A DNA stretch of 64,000 nt from CALKUP01 sp964492735 (GTDB taxonomy: Bacteria > Patescibacteriota > Patescibacteriia > UBA9570 > XYC2-FULL-38-9): the NCBI GenBank assembly GCA_964492735.1, contig CAZBLE010000001.1, forward strand, positions 1 through 64,000, given 5' to 3'. Positions 1-8,897 of this stretch are shown here, piece by piece. The translations under genes and the position numbers were made by a program. The notes beneath the pieces are model-generated. The model was not told the origin of the DNA. It searched no databases and worked only from the letters and a program-made list of their open reading frames with translations. Position 1 is the stretch's first letter. Every line of letters starts with the position of its first letter.

Positions 1-375
1 ACGTTTAATGATATCCAAAGGAGAATGTGTGTCTAGTATATGGGGTACAGGCCAACCCGCCAGGTCCTCCACAAACAAGTGGTAAACCCCCTTATGGTCA
101 GGATCCTTCCCTGGTTCATAGAGAAAAATCAAATCGCCTTCATAGGCGACAACACCTCCATGCGAAATCGCCAGGGAATCAGAGACTCTCCAGAATCCGC
201 GCTCCAATAGAACCCTTTGGATTTTTTTGTCCCGCTCCTTCTCTTCCGGGTGAAAGTAACGCCGAACAATGCCGGCCCAGGTGACGCCCTTCTTCTCATG
301 AATGACAAAGTACATCGCGTTTCTCAGTTGCACGATAAACGTGCTCTGTAGGTGAAATCCAGCATCAATATACAT
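1..375 (-). CDS. Hypothetical protein, 3' part beyond the window
   Basis: An open frame runs on the reverse strand from an ATG at 375 (GTG at 393 is an alternative, just after an in-frame TAG) to the window edge, so at least 125 residues are present and the C-terminus is missing. The visible part starts MYIDAGFHLQ, and contains HEKKGVTWAGIVRRYFHP and a stretch rich in Gly, Val and acidic residues. I recognise no family. Base composition is more GC-rich than in the genes that follow. It is divergent from smpB. An overlapping forward-strand ORF (27-284) reads as low-complexity Pro/Arg-rich sequence and is probably a shadow. Confidence 0.5.
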   Translation of the reverse strand, partial: MYIDAGFHLQSTFIVQLRNAMYFVIHEKKGVTWAGIVRRYFHPEEKERDKKIQRVLLERGFWRVSDSLAISHGGVVAYEGDLIFLYEPGKDPDHKGVYHLFVEDLAGWPVPHILDTHSPLDIIKR

Positions 376-468
376 ATCAATACAAAATCTCACCTACAAA
401 GCGTGTCTGCTCTAAAATAAAAGGGACAATTCCAAAAAATGAAAACCATAGCAAAATACCACATTTTA

Positions 469-497
469 TTGACTTTGTCAATAGCTTTCCTTATAAT
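469..497 (+). promoter_or_regulatory. smpB promoter, leaderless
   Basis: TTGACT (469-474), a 17-base spacer and a perfect TATAAT (492-497). Only six bases separate the -10 box from the smpB ATG at 504, so transcription would start at or within a base of the start codon. No Shine-Dalgarno sequence could be transcribed. Confidence 0.8.
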
Positions 498-503
498 CCC
501 GAA

Positions 504-941
504 ATGGACAAGATTATCAACAAAGACGCACGGCATAATTATGAGTTTCTCGAGGATTGGGAAGCTGGTGTTGTGCTATCTGGCGCTGAGGTAAAATCCA
601 TTAAACACGGCCGAATGAACCTCAAAGGTGCCTATGTCAGCATTCGCGATAACGAAATGTGGCTGATTCATGCGCATGTTTCTGCCTGGCAGCCAAAAAA
701 CCAACCAACCTATAATCCCGACCAAGACCGAAAGCTCCTCCTCCGCAAATCCGAAATCATGAGAATCATTGGGAAATTGAACGAAAAAGGGTTGACAATC
801 GTCCCTGAAACTGTGTATAGTAAAGCAGGTCTGATCAAAGTAAAATTACAGCTCGCCCGAGGACTAAAATCTCGTGATAAGCGGCAAAAAATCAAAGATC
901 GTGACATCAAACGTGACATGGCTCGTGCCATGAAATATTAG
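504..941 (+). CDS. smpB: SsrA-binding protein SmpB
   Basis: SmpB binds tmRNA and brings it to ribosomes stalled without a stop codon (trans-translation). The 145-residue protein has the normal family length. It carries the expected landmarks: NKDARHNYEFLEDWEAGVVLSGAEVKSIK at the N-terminus (residues 5-33), the RKLLLRKSEI stretch near residue 75, and a basic C-terminal tail (residues 120-145, RDKRQKIKDRDIKRDMARAMKY-like) that mimics a codon-anticodon stem in the decoding centre. The ATG is chosen because the -10 box ends six bases upstream. Its partner RNA gene, ssrA, starts 38 bases downstream on the same strand, so the whole system is encoded together. Confidence 0.97.
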   Translation: MDKIINKDARHNYEFLEDWEAGVVLSGAEVKSIKHGRMNLKGAYVSIRDNEMWLIHAHVSAWQPKNQPTYNPDQDRKLLLRKSEIMRIIGKLNEKGLTIVPETVYSKAGLIKVKLQLARGLKSRDKRQKIKDRDIKRDMARAMKY

Positions 942-979
942 ACATTCGCATTGAAATCAGTTGAAAAACTGCTTTGAGT

Positions 980-1371
980 GGGAATGTCTATAGTAGACCG
1001 TTCATTGACAACATATATCAGCATGTCGAGTTGAGGTTCTCGCAAAACATCTCAAAATTCGAAGTGCAAACTTCACAGGCCGTTTGAAAGCCGCAGCTGC
1101 AAAGCTCGCCTCTTTCGAATTGGCTCCTGTTGCAGCCTAAATTCTGCAACTATCGCCGCAGTTTGACGTCACTAGAACTGCCTGCGGTATCACCTTTTTT
1201 GTGACTTACAACCTGGCGCGCCTTCCGCTGCGTTGGACACTTTCGTAAGGCTAGATACTGAAATCTTTGATCATTTGTGTTTTCATTATCGAAATTTTTA
1301 AATGACCTGAACATGGAGAAGATATATGTTTCAAGAGCGACACGCGGGTGTGAGTCCCGCCATTTCCACCA
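980..1371 (+). ncRNA. ssrA: Transfer-messenger RNA (tmRNA, ssrA)
   Basis: The ends form a tRNA-like acceptor: GGGAATG at 980-986 pairs (one G-U) with CATTTCC at 1361-1367, followed by A and an encoded CCA ending at 1371. A T-arm, GCGGG-TGTGAGT-CCCGC, lies just inside the 3' end. The resume codon is GCA at 1066-1068, and the tag frame runs to a TAA at 1138-1140. It encodes 24 residues beginning ANFTGRLK and ending ELAPVAA, much longer than the ten-residue E. coli tag. The small hydrophobic C-terminus suits recognition by ClpXP-type proteases. The length of 392 bases is within the usual range. The gene lies between smpB and infC. Confidence 0.95.
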
Positions 1372-1374
1372 ATA

Positions 1375-1962
1375 ATTCGTAACCCCACCCCTATTTCAAG
1401 ACATTTTCGGCCACGTCGCCGCTACTCGTACAACAAACCGGAACCAACAAAGGCTTTCCGGAAAAACCAAGAAATCAACGTCCCAGAAGTTTTTCTTATT
1501 GATGCTGACGGTACGCAAGTTGGACCAACCCCAACTGCTGAAGCTATTGCTCGCGCATTAGAATCTGGCCTCGATTTAGTTGAAGTTGGACCAAAAGCTG
1601 CACCACCGGTTGCCAAGATCGTTGACTTCGGAAAACTGCAATATCAAAAGGAAAAGCAGGAAAGAAAGAACCGATCAAGCGCGAAAAAGACCACTGGTGA
1701 GACCAAGGGAATTCGCCTATCAGTCAAAATTGGTGAGCATGACATGCTCGTACGCGTCAAAGCAGCTCAAAAATTCTTAGATAAGGGAGATAAGGTCAGA
1801 ATTGAATTATTACTCCGTGGACGAGAAAAAGCCCATCCAGAACTTGCCAAAAAAGTGATTGACCGGTATATTGAGCTCCTTGAACGCGAAGTCGTCGTTG
1901 AAGCGCCAATTGGCCGAATGGGTGGCAAATTCTCCACGACCATCGCCTCGAAGAAAAAATAA
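1375..1962 (+). CDS. infC: Translation initiation factor IF-3 (non-ATG start)
   Basis: IF-3 binds the 30S subunit, prevents premature joining of 50S and checks the start codon. The frame reads NQEINVPEVFLIDADG..., then GLDLVEVGPKAAPPVAKIVDFGKLQYQ, the linker, and the C-domain with KAAQKFLDKGDKVRIELLLRGREKAHPE, all standard IF-3 motifs in normal order. No ATG occurs in frame before residue ~120, while homology starts near 1450. The start must therefore be non-ATG: ATT at 1375 or 1393 are the candidates, in line with the AUU start of E. coli infC. Translation begins directly after the CCA end of tmRNA, so tmRNA 3' processing would define the mRNA end if they are co-transcribed. It heads infC-rpmI-rplT. 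The exact start is uncertain. Confidence 0.88.
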   Translation: MRNPTPISRHFRPRRRYSYNKPEPTKAFRKNQEINVPEVFLIDADGTQVGPTPTAEAIARALESGLDLVEVGPKAAPPVAKIVDFGKLQYQKEKQERKNRSSAKKTTGETKGIRLSVKIGEHDMLVRVKAAQKFLDKGDKVRIELLLRGREKAHPELAKKVIDRYIELLEREVVVEAPIGRMGGKFSTTIASKKK

Positions 1963-1972
1963 TCGTATTTGT

Positions 1973-2182
1973 ATGCCAAAACTTAAAACCCGCAAAGTCA
2001 TCAGTAAACGCGTCAAAGTCAAAAGTAATAAAGATGACGTAACAATTGAATTCCAAACTCCAGGGAAAGCGCATTTTAACGCTCGCAATGGTGGAAACAA
2101 AAATCGCCGCATCCGAAAAGATGGCAGCGTAAAGAATAATAAAGATAAACGGAACATTCTCCGTGCGCTTGGGCAAGCATAA
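1973..2182 (+). CDS. rpmI: 50S ribosomal protein L35
   Basis: L35 is a small basic protein of the large ribosomal subunit. The product has 69 residues and begins MPKLKTRKVISKRVKVK. The start at 1973 is preferred over the in-frame ATG at 1859, which lies inside infC. The centre (GGNKNRRIRKDG) and the strongly basic composition match the family, although the usual GKHH-type motif is altered (KAHFNARN). It lies ten bases after infC and 40 bases before rplT, the conserved order of this operon. Confidence 0.92.
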   Translation: MPKLKTRKVISKRVKVKSNKDDVTIEFQTPGKAHFNARNGGNKNRRIRKDGSVKNNKDKRNILRALGQA

Positions 2183-2222
2183 CCCGTAGAGCGATTCTGA
2201 ATTGATTAATTGATAAACGAAT

Positions 2223-2648
2223 ATGGCACGAGTAAAACGAGGCGTCACCCGAACCAAACGCCGCAAAGCAATTTTAAAACAAGCGAAAGGGTTTTCCCAA
2301 GGTCGGAAAAATTTAACGCGTGAAGCAAAAACTGCTGTTAAAAAAGCAGGACAACGCGCGTTTGATCATCGCAAGCAAAAAAAGCGTACACGTCGCGCTG
2401 GTTGGCAGATCAAAATTTCTGCAGCTGCGAAACTCAATGGAACTTCTTATAGTAAATTCATTGGCGCGCTGAAGAAAAACGCTATTGAAATCGACCGTAA
2501 GATTCTTGGATTGATTGCAGAAGAACATCCAGAACTGTTCGTGAAGATCCTCGACTCTGTCAAAAAAGATTTGGAACTCAAACCAGTTGCTGAAAAAGTA
2601 GTGAAAGAAAAAAAGGCTCCAGCAAAAAAAGCCGCAGCGAAAGAATAA
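2223..2648 (+). CDS. rplT: 50S ribosomal protein L20
   Basis: L20 binds 23S rRNA and is needed early in 50S assembly. The 141-residue product starts MARVKRGVTRTKRRKAILKQAKGFSQGRKN, the classical L20 N-terminal basic arm. It continues with the globular part (RRAGWQIKISAAAKLNGTSYSKFIGALKKNAIEIDRK). About 20 residues beyond the usual C-terminus form a Lys/Ala/Glu-rich tail, common in organisms with extended ribosomal tails. In other bacteria L20 or L35 represses this operon by binding its leader; I see no clear mimic here. A strong terminator follows 13 bases after the stop. Confidence 0.97.
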   Translation: MARVKRGVTRTKRRKAILKQAKGFSQGRKNLTREAKTAVKKAGQRAFDHRKQKKRTRRAGWQIKISAAAKLNGTSYSKFIGALKKNAIEIDRKILGLIAEEHPELFVKILDSVKKDLELKPVAEKVVKEKKAPAKKAAAKE

Positions 2649-2661
2649 CTCCTCGCTGAAT

Positions 2662-2691
2662 AAAAAACCGCTCAAATCGAGCGGTTTTTTT
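2662..2691 (+). terminator. Intrinsic terminator after rplT
   Basis: CCGCTC and GAGCGG form a six-base stem with a five-base loop, flanked by six A and seven T. The A run and T run make it usable in both directions, so it can also end the reverse-strand gene whose stop lies at 2710. Confidence 0.9.
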
Positions 2692-2709
2692 CTACCCTGT
2701 TTTTAATCA

Positions 2710-4278
2710 CTACTGAGTTTTTCCCGTTTTTAAATCGACTGAAAAATAATCTTCATCTCCTGCGTGATGTGACTCAGTCATCGGTTTTATCCAACGCATA
2801 GTACCTTTATTAGAAAGCCAATTCTGGGGAGGCGGTGTACGCTTGAAGCGAGTATTAGTTGCAAGCACTCTTGCGAATTCCTGATAATTTGGAAACGATG
2901 CTGTTAGAGTGCGAGTAGTAATGCCCACAGCATCCGCTGCGTCAGCTTTCTGTTCGTAATCAATTGTATGAACAGCAGCAAAGCCTTCACTCCCATCAGT
3001 TTGATTTCCCGAATCTGTCAGAGTCGCTTTTCCATTTAACTCAAATCCACCAGCAACCCAATTATGCGTCAGGAAAGGCTTTTTCGTTCTTTGATTAGCA
3101 GTATCTGGATCCAGATAAACAGCAGCTTCACGAATTGCAAATGTCAGTGGGCGCAAATCCTCTGTTTCACGCAACCATTCAAAAAATGGACTATTCCACC
3201 GCAGAAAAAAAGAGTGCTCATATCCTGTAGGTCGGTTATCATAAAGCGTAGCATCACCTCCAGGATTTGTTGTTGACAAATGAAATAATCGATACGCTTG
3301 ACTCTGCTTATCGCTCACGTCTTCTCGCAAAGGAGGGCCGAGCCAAATATCCATTTGTTGCCTATATTCATCATTTGGCTCAGACATCACCATCTCTGCG
3401 GAATGCTTTTGAAAAAAATTCGCCATAATGCGCCTGTAATTTTCTACAAAAGCATTGTCACGTTTCTCAATCGGGACAACACCTATGCCATGTTCAATCA
3501 TCCCGCCATGTCCAGGGTGACGAAATCCATTTGGCTTACCGTAGATAAGCCACTTCTTGCCAATATCACTCACAATCCACCATGCGAGACGAGCCACTTG
3601 CTGCAATTCTTCTGCACTCAAATTATTGTAATATTCACGGACAAGAGGTACATCAAAAGTTGCACGAATTTCTTCTAACTTTTTAATAAACTCTGCCGGC
3701 GGCTCTGATGGTTCCGAGGTTTCAGTTTCTGGCAACTGCTCTGTGGGCTGCACAGGTGCACCACCTGCATTAATCAATGGATACGTACCGTTTTCCTGTT
3801 CTGAAACTCCTGATTCATCAACATCGACAGGTCCTTCTTCTTGGGTGTCAGATGACTGAAAAGGGACGCGATCTTCTTCACCAAAAGGAATAGCAAGTAA
3901 GTCACCTTCAGTGGTTGTTGCTGGATCAAATGTTTTTGCCTCAGGAACAGGATCACTATTACGCGGAACACCTACCAAGCCTTGTAATTGTGCATATGTC
4001 AAAACAACTGGTTGACGATTATGTATTCCACCAACGACAAAGGCTTCACATATTTCTTCGTTATCATCAAAAAAATAGACCGCCAACTGATCACAATCCC
4101 CGCTTGGCCAAAGAGCCTTATTGTGAACACGAAGCCATAATAGATTACTAGGACTGAGCTCAACATCATCCGGAAATGGTATTTCACAAAATAATGTCTC
4201 AAACTTTGAAGAAACACGCGGCTCTCGTTCCGGAGCAGCTGAAGGAGCTGCTGGCCTAGACTCAGGCGTACGTGCCAT
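2710..4278 (-). CDS. Hypothetical protein, partner of the PP2C-type protein
   Basis: A 522-residue protein of no family I recognise. The start is ATG at 4278, six bases after the stop of the upstream giant PP2C gene, so the two are one transcription unit. Residues ~1-25 are Pro/Ala-rich, residues ~40-125 form a compact domain (LLWLRVHNKALWPSGD, AVYFFDDNEE), and residues ~130-210 are acidic and Pro-rich, likely a flexible linker. A larger C-terminal domain (~210-520) is rich in Trp, Tyr and His (EELQQVARLAWWIVSD, GFRHPGHGGMIEHGIG). No signal peptide or membrane segment is visible, so it is probably cytoplasmic. Function unknown. Confidence 0.75.
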   Translation of the reverse strand: MARTPESRPAAPSAAPEREPRVSSKFETLFCEIPFPDDVELSPSNLLWLRVHNKALWPSGDCDQLAVYFFDDNEEICEAFVVGGIHNRQPVVLTYAQLQGLVGVPRNSDPVPEAKTFDPATTTEGDLLAIPFGEEDRVPFQSSDTQEEGPVDVDESGVSEQENGTYPLINAGGAPVQPTEQLPETETSEPSEPPAEFIKKLEEIRATFDVPLVREYYNNLSAEELQQVARLAWWIVSDIGKKWLIYGKPNGFRHPGHGGMIEHGIGVVPIEKRDNAFVENYRRIMANFFQKHSAEMVMSEPNDEYRQQMDIWLGPPLREDVSDKQSQAYRLFHLSTTNPGGDATLYDNRPTGYEHSFFLRWNSPFFEWLRETEDLRPLTFAIREAAVYLDPDTANQRTKKPFLTHNWVAGGFELNGKATLTDSGNQTDGSEGFAAVHTIDYEQKADAADAVGITTRTLTASFPNYQEFARVLATNTRFKRTPPPQNWLSNKGTMRWIKPMTESHHAGDEDYFSVDLKTGKTQ

Positions 4279-4284
4279 AAACAA

Positions 4285-7200
4285 TTAATTCGTCTTTTTA
4301 ATCAACAGTCGGCCTTTTTGAATACACACACCGCTACTAGAAATAATTGCTGGGCTAAGAATTCGATCAATCTCCGGAAGACCTTTTCTGTTATCTCCTG
4401 AATTCTCGACAGTAAAATAACCAGGCTCTTCAATCTTTGTTCCACCTCTATCAAAAACATCTGTATAGGTCGTATAAACTCCGACAGGAAAAGCAATGAT
4501 AGTTCCATCTGGAAGAGTCATGGAAATCATAGTTTTATTTTCGACTCGCCGCGGACTAAAGGAGCGAAACTGTGGGTCATTTGCTATTGCGTTTAATATA
4601 TCTGCGTATGAGGAGGAATCTTTTTGAAAAAAATCACGCAACTTTGCAGACACGTTGTCTATTACGACTTTAGCGGCTGGGTCAAATTCAATTACAGTGG
4701 TTTTTGGAGTAGCTTCAGCTGCAGGAGTTGAAATAGGTCCGGCCGTTCCTGAGTCTGGCCTAACTGCTGTTGGACTAGGTGCTGGCGCACCAGAAGGAGC
4801 GGCAAAATCACCAAAATTCAAAGCTCCTGGATTTCGTGTTCCAGATGTACTTCTTTGCGGCGGTTGTGGTTCTGAGGCTTTTGGTAACTCAGGCGCTTGT
4901 GCTGATTCTGGCCGTTGCGACATTGGTCCTCTTGGTGGGCGTTGTGGTGGAACTGAACCAGGCGGCATTGTTGCAACTGGCGGTTTCGGCGGCGCAGGAG
5001 GAGCCGGCTTCGGTTCAGAAGGGGTTGGATTAGCAGGAGGATTTGACTTAGGCGCGGAAGGGGCTGGAGTCGGAACTGGTTTTGTCGCTGCTGGTTTTTT
5101 TGCTCCTGGAACTTCAATGATAATCAACGATCGATTATCATTTTTTGGACGAGATCGGAAACCATCAGAGTACACTGCTCGCTTACCAGTTTTTCGTTCA
5201 AAACTTTCTTTTTGAATAGTAGCCTCTTGAGCAGGATCTGCATTCCAATCCATACGCTGCGTCACTGCACGCACCAATACATCATACGCCTCTTGTGGGG
5301 TTTTTGTACCTTTGATAATTTGTACACATTCTTCTGGAGTAAGGTTATCTGAAACACCGTCAGACATCAGTAAAATACGATCCCCCGGCTGTAGCCCGGT
5401 GATACGTTCATGCGCAATGCCGTTAATATCTATATTCACATACATTGGGCTGACCACAATATTTCTACTATCATGAACCAGTGCTATGTCTGCGGAAATC
5501 CTTCCTTTATCAACTTCTTCTTGAACGAAGCTTTGATCTTTTGACACAAATTTCACCGCGCCATCAGCGCCAACAATCATGACGCGCGTATCTGCTGCCC
5601 ACCACACATCTGCTGAACCGTCTGGATTCATTCGTAAATGCGACATTGCAGCACCAGCACTCGCATCAATCTGGCCTTTTACAACCGCCTCTGCAAGTTT
5701 TTCTTTACAACGCAACAACCGCTCTTCTACTGCACCTGGACCCGCCATTACCTCTGCAATAATACTTGCAGCAATTTCACCGCCATCATGTCCGCCCATA
5801 CCGTCAATCACCGTTGCTTCATTACGCATCCCATCAATCACTACCCGATCTTCATTATGGTCATCGTAACCAATTCCTTTATCAGACCCACCAATGACTA
5901 CCGCACCATTTTCAAACAGCGTTTCTATTCGCTGCACTTCCATCATTTGCTCTTTGTCATCACCAATAATTTCAACTCCGCGCTCACGAGGCGCTTTTTC
6001 AGCAGCTGGCGGTTTTGGTGCTTCCGGTGGCTTTGGAGGAGTAGAAACACTTTCCACTAAGCGGAATGGTCCAAATTTCTTGAATAAACTGATTGGACGA
6101 ATAACATTTTTTCCTCCTGGGGCCATTCCTCCTGCCGGACTTGCATACCGCTCTGTCATATGGACCTGCGCTTCATCATCTGGCTTTTCGTCATCCCATT
6201 TTAATCCACGAATTTCAAAAGCAACCGGATAGATATCTGGCCTACCTGACCCACCGCTGTAGGACACTAATCCAGTCAAAGCAAGTGTTATTGTTCCCTT
6301 CGCCAAGGCTTCATCAACAGCAAAATCAGCAGGCAAGCCCATTGTTTGCAATAAACGTTCTAATGGAGAATTTTTTGGAATCCCTTCTTTTGACTGCTCT
6401 CTTTCAACTGTTCCCTGTGCATCAAGAGGTGGTAGTGGTGCAGAAGCTGTGTCACTCTGCTGATCGTAATTCAACGTAAATGGATCTTTTACCTTTTTTG
6501 GCCCTGTTCCATCCACTTCATCTACGTCATTCATTACAGCATCAACCACCAACTTGAACGATTCTAATCTCTTAAATTCAACCGTATCTTTTGCAGGATT
6601 GCCAGTAAAAACGAATCCGTGAGTTGGCTCACCATACTTGATATCAACACGCAATGGATCTGTCTCTTTAGTGCTTTGATACGCAGAAATTGTCAGCGCA
6701 CTCACCGGAATGCCGATGTACTGCGCAAGACGAGAGTGGATGATATCACGAATATGAACAGCAAATTCATTTTCATTATCGACAAATGATGCATACAAAA
6801 AACCGCCTTCTGGCCCAAGAGATGAAAAGCCACGAACGTATTGAATAATGTCTGTCATGTTCCCACCACGCACAGCTTGCTCAAATAACACAGCTGTTGT
6901 TTGCCGAGAGTCAATAACCAAAGCCTTCTCACCAAATAATGCTAAGAAATCTACTTTATTCATCCGACGCTCCGCGGACATGCCTAATGTCAAACCCTTG
7001 TCACCATCTGATTCAATAAAACTTTGTGTAAAATATACCAAGTCACCGACAACACGAAAATGCTGCAACGCCTCAGTTGGACGAATGCTATATTCTTGAC
7101 GGGTCCATTTGCCACTTTTTTTTGTATAAGCAAAATATAGAATAGCCATTTTTTCACGGTCTGCAGGAGTTTCAAGAACTTGTTCTCTTGAAGCAAAATA

Positions 7201-8820
7201 CTCATCATTCAATACAGTTTTTTCATAATCTCGATGGCGCAGAATCGATGTCGGCCATAATTCAATTTCATCACCCGTGATGACCTTCCCTTCTCGACTC
7301 TGTATTAACTCTTCTTGAAATTTCATAAACTCAAGACCGCCAGCCATGCCGAGATCTCGCAGTTCAGGGTATCGTTCGAGATATGTTGCAGCAATGCGCG
7401 AAAGTGACATGACTCGCAAAAAACGAGCTGATGGATCACTCTCGCGTAATTGATTTTCAAGAGCTACAACTGCCGTCTCCAACTCTGCCTTTTTTGCTTT
7501 TGCTGCTGGAGTTGGGTTTTGTTGCAATAAGCGTTCGCGCTCTTCCAAAAGTTCCAAACGACTGCCTTTGAGTCCTTCATAATTTGCCTGCACTTCCTGT
7601 CTATAGCGATGAAATTCAAATAGCAAAATATCTTGTTGTTTTGCATGAACAGTTGAGTTCTCTCGAAATGCAGCCACTTTTTCTGTGTTAAGCGCCTCCA
7701 CTTCAGACAAGGCTGTATCAAGTGCTTTCACCGCGGCATATAATGCTTTTACTTCACGTCCAAAATTTGCATCATCTGCAACTGTTCCAAGCGCGCCATA
7801 CGCATCAAGCGCAATCCGCCGTTGTTCTTTAATTGTTGCACGCAATTCATCACTCGCTTGTAAGCGCGGGGTTGAAACGAGCGACGCAACTGGGTCAATG
7901 TGTCGCAGTACAATTTCGTGCTGTATCATCACCTGTTGATAATAATCAACGGCACCGAGTAATTCGACATCATGTTCAAATAAACCTTCAACTGTATTCT
8001 TATCTTCAAGAGCCCCTAAAATATACACCGGCTCTTCAACACTTCTAACTGTCGCAAGGTCCATGCGTCGAATTGTTGGAACCTTCACCTGAGGACGACC
8101 TGCTTTACTCAAACGACCAGCGTAGACACCAATTCGACCCTCGTCATCAACAATATTTAATCTCAACTTTGTGACATGCTCACGCGGCATGACACGACTA
8201 TTAATATCACTCAACTGACCTAACTCACCTTCAAGAGCGCGTTCTTTTTCTGTTAACTGCTTTGCCTTAGCACCACGAACTTCACCACCAGCCGCTGGCA
8301 CTGCCGTAGTTGTACCGTCTGGCAAGCGTTTTTCATAACTTGTAATCACAGCCTTATATTGACCAGGGGTGCCAAGAACCTGAATAACTTCAACGGTTGC
8401 TTTAGCGCTAACTAATTCACTTTCTTCTGGTAATCGTACTGGTGTTTCTAAAAAAATAATCCGTCCACCCTCTTGTCTCACAACATACAGATTGTCTCCT
8501 TTTGGATTTGCATTTTTTTCAATCTTGCCGGTCGTTGAATCACCAACAAAGAGGGCTTGCTTTCGACCCGCCTCAAGTGCACGTTCTCGAATTTGCTCTG
8601 GCGTGAGTGGCGCAGGTTGCCGAGATTTTTCACGAACTTGTGGCGTTACTACTGGATTACCAGGCGCTGGCTTTGGTGGCTCCTGTTTTGGAGCGGCTGG
8701 GCCAGCTGCTGCTGGTGTAGGTTGTGCCGGAGCTCCTGCATTGGCCTGTGGAGTTCTTACTGTCCGCTTATCACCACCCTTCTTGGCACTAGGTCCTTTT
8801 TTTTTATTATCTACTCCCAT
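4285..8820 (-). CDS. Giant protein with PP2C-type Ser/Thr phosphatase domain
   Basis: A 1511-residue protein. Residues ~980-1235 form a PP2C (PPM) metal-dependent phosphatase domain. NEDRVVIDGMRNEATVIDGMGGHDGG (near residue 1000) holds the metal-binding Asp and Gly, SDGVSDNLT lies near 1150, and DNRSLIIIEV is close to 1230. The N-terminus (~1-90) is Pro/Ala/Lys-rich and disordered. Residues ~90-320 are mixed beta-rich, ~330-470 are coiled-coil-like (Glu, Leu, Lys-rich), and ~480-950 are of unknown fold. A Pro-rich linker (~1235-1390) leads to a C-terminal ~100-residue domain. No transmembrane segment is evident. The family removes phosphate from Ser/Thr and usually opposes a Hanks-type kinase; none is in this window. 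It is followed directly by the 522-residue gene. Confidence 0.85.
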   Translation of the reverse strand: MGVDNKKKGPSAKKGGDKRTVRTPQANAGAPAQPTPAAAGPAAPKQEPPKPAPGNPVVTPQVREKSRQPAPLTPEQIRERALEAGRKQALFVGDSTTGKIEKNANPKGDNLYVVRQEGGRIIFLETPVRLPEESELVSAKATVEVIQVLGTPGQYKAVITSYEKRLPDGTTTAVPAAGGEVRGAKAKQLTEKERALEGELGQLSDINSRVMPREHVTKLRLNIVDDEGRIGVYAGRLSKAGRPQVKVPTIRRMDLATVRSVEEPVYILGALEDKNTVEGLFEHDVELLGAVDYYQQVMIQHEIVLRHIDPVASLVSTPRLQASDELRATIKEQRRIALDAYGALGTVADDANFGREVKALYAAVKALDTALSEVEALNTEKVAAFRENSTVHAKQQDILLFEFHRYRQEVQANYEGLKGSRLELLEERERLLQQNPTPAAKAKKAELETAVVALENQLRESDPSARFLRVMSLSRIAATYLERYPELRDLGMAGGLEFMKFQEELIQSREGKVITGDEIELWPTSILRHRDYEKTVLNDEYFASREQVLETPADREKMAILYFAYTKKSGKWTRQEYSIRPTEALQHFRVVGDLVYFTQSFIESDGDKGLTLGMSAERRMNKVDFLALFGEKALVIDSRQTTAVLFEQAVRGGNMTDIIQYVRGFSSLGPEGGFLYASFVDNENEFAVHIRDIIHSRLAQYIGIPVSALTISAYQSTKETDPLRVDIKYGEPTHGFVFTGNPAKDTVEFKRLESFKLVVDAVMNDVDEVDGTGPKKVKDPFTLNYDQQSDTASAPLPPLDAQGTVEREQSKEGIPKNSPLERLLQTMGLPADFAVDEALAKGTITLALTGLVSYSGGSGRPDIYPVAFEIRGLKWDDEKPDDEAQVHMTERYASPAGGMAPGGKNVIRPISLFKKFGPFRLVESVSTPPKPPEAPKPPAAEKAPRERGVEIIGDDKEQMMEVQRIETLFENGAVVIGGSDKGIGYDDHNEDRVVIDGMRNEATVIDGMGGHDGGEIAASIIAEVMAGPGAVEERLLRCKEKLAEAVVKGQIDASAGAAMSHLRMNPDGSADVWWAADTRVMIVGADGAVKFVSKDQSFVQEEVDKGRISADIALVHDSRNIVVSPMYVNIDINGIAHERITGLQPGDRILLMSDGVSDNLTPEECVQIIKGTKTPQEAYDVLVRAVTQRMDWNADPAQEATIQKESFERKTGKRAVYSDGFRSRPKNDNRSLIIIEVPGAKKPAATKPVPTPAPSAPKSNPPANPTPSEPKPAPPAPPKPPVATMPPGSVPPQRPPRGPMSQRPESAQAPELPKASEPQPPQRSTSGTRNPGALNFGDFAAPSGAPAPSPTAVRPDSGTAGPISTPAAEATPKTTVIEFDPAAKVVIDNVSAKLRDFFQKDSSSYADILNAIANDPQFRSFSPRRVENKTMISMTLPDGTIIAFPVGVYTTYTDVFDRGGTKIEEPGYFTVENSGDNRKGLPEIDRILSPAIISSSGVCIQKGRLLIKKTN

Positions 8821-8845
8821 AAAAATAGTGAAATATTAACGCGAA

Positions 8846-8874
8846 AAAATATCACATATTTTCGCAAAAGTCAA
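8846..8874 (-). promoter_or_regulatory. Promoter of the PP2C operon
   Basis: On the reverse strand TTGACT (8874-8869), a 17-base spacer and TATTTT (8851-8846), about 26 bases ahead of the ATG at 8820. Confidence 0.6.
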
Positions 8875-8897
8875 GTTGATTATAGTATACCGTTTTT

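Noticed and set aside
1859..1972. N-terminal extension of rpmI
   Set aside because: It lies inside infC, and L35 proteins start at the MPKLK-type sequence.
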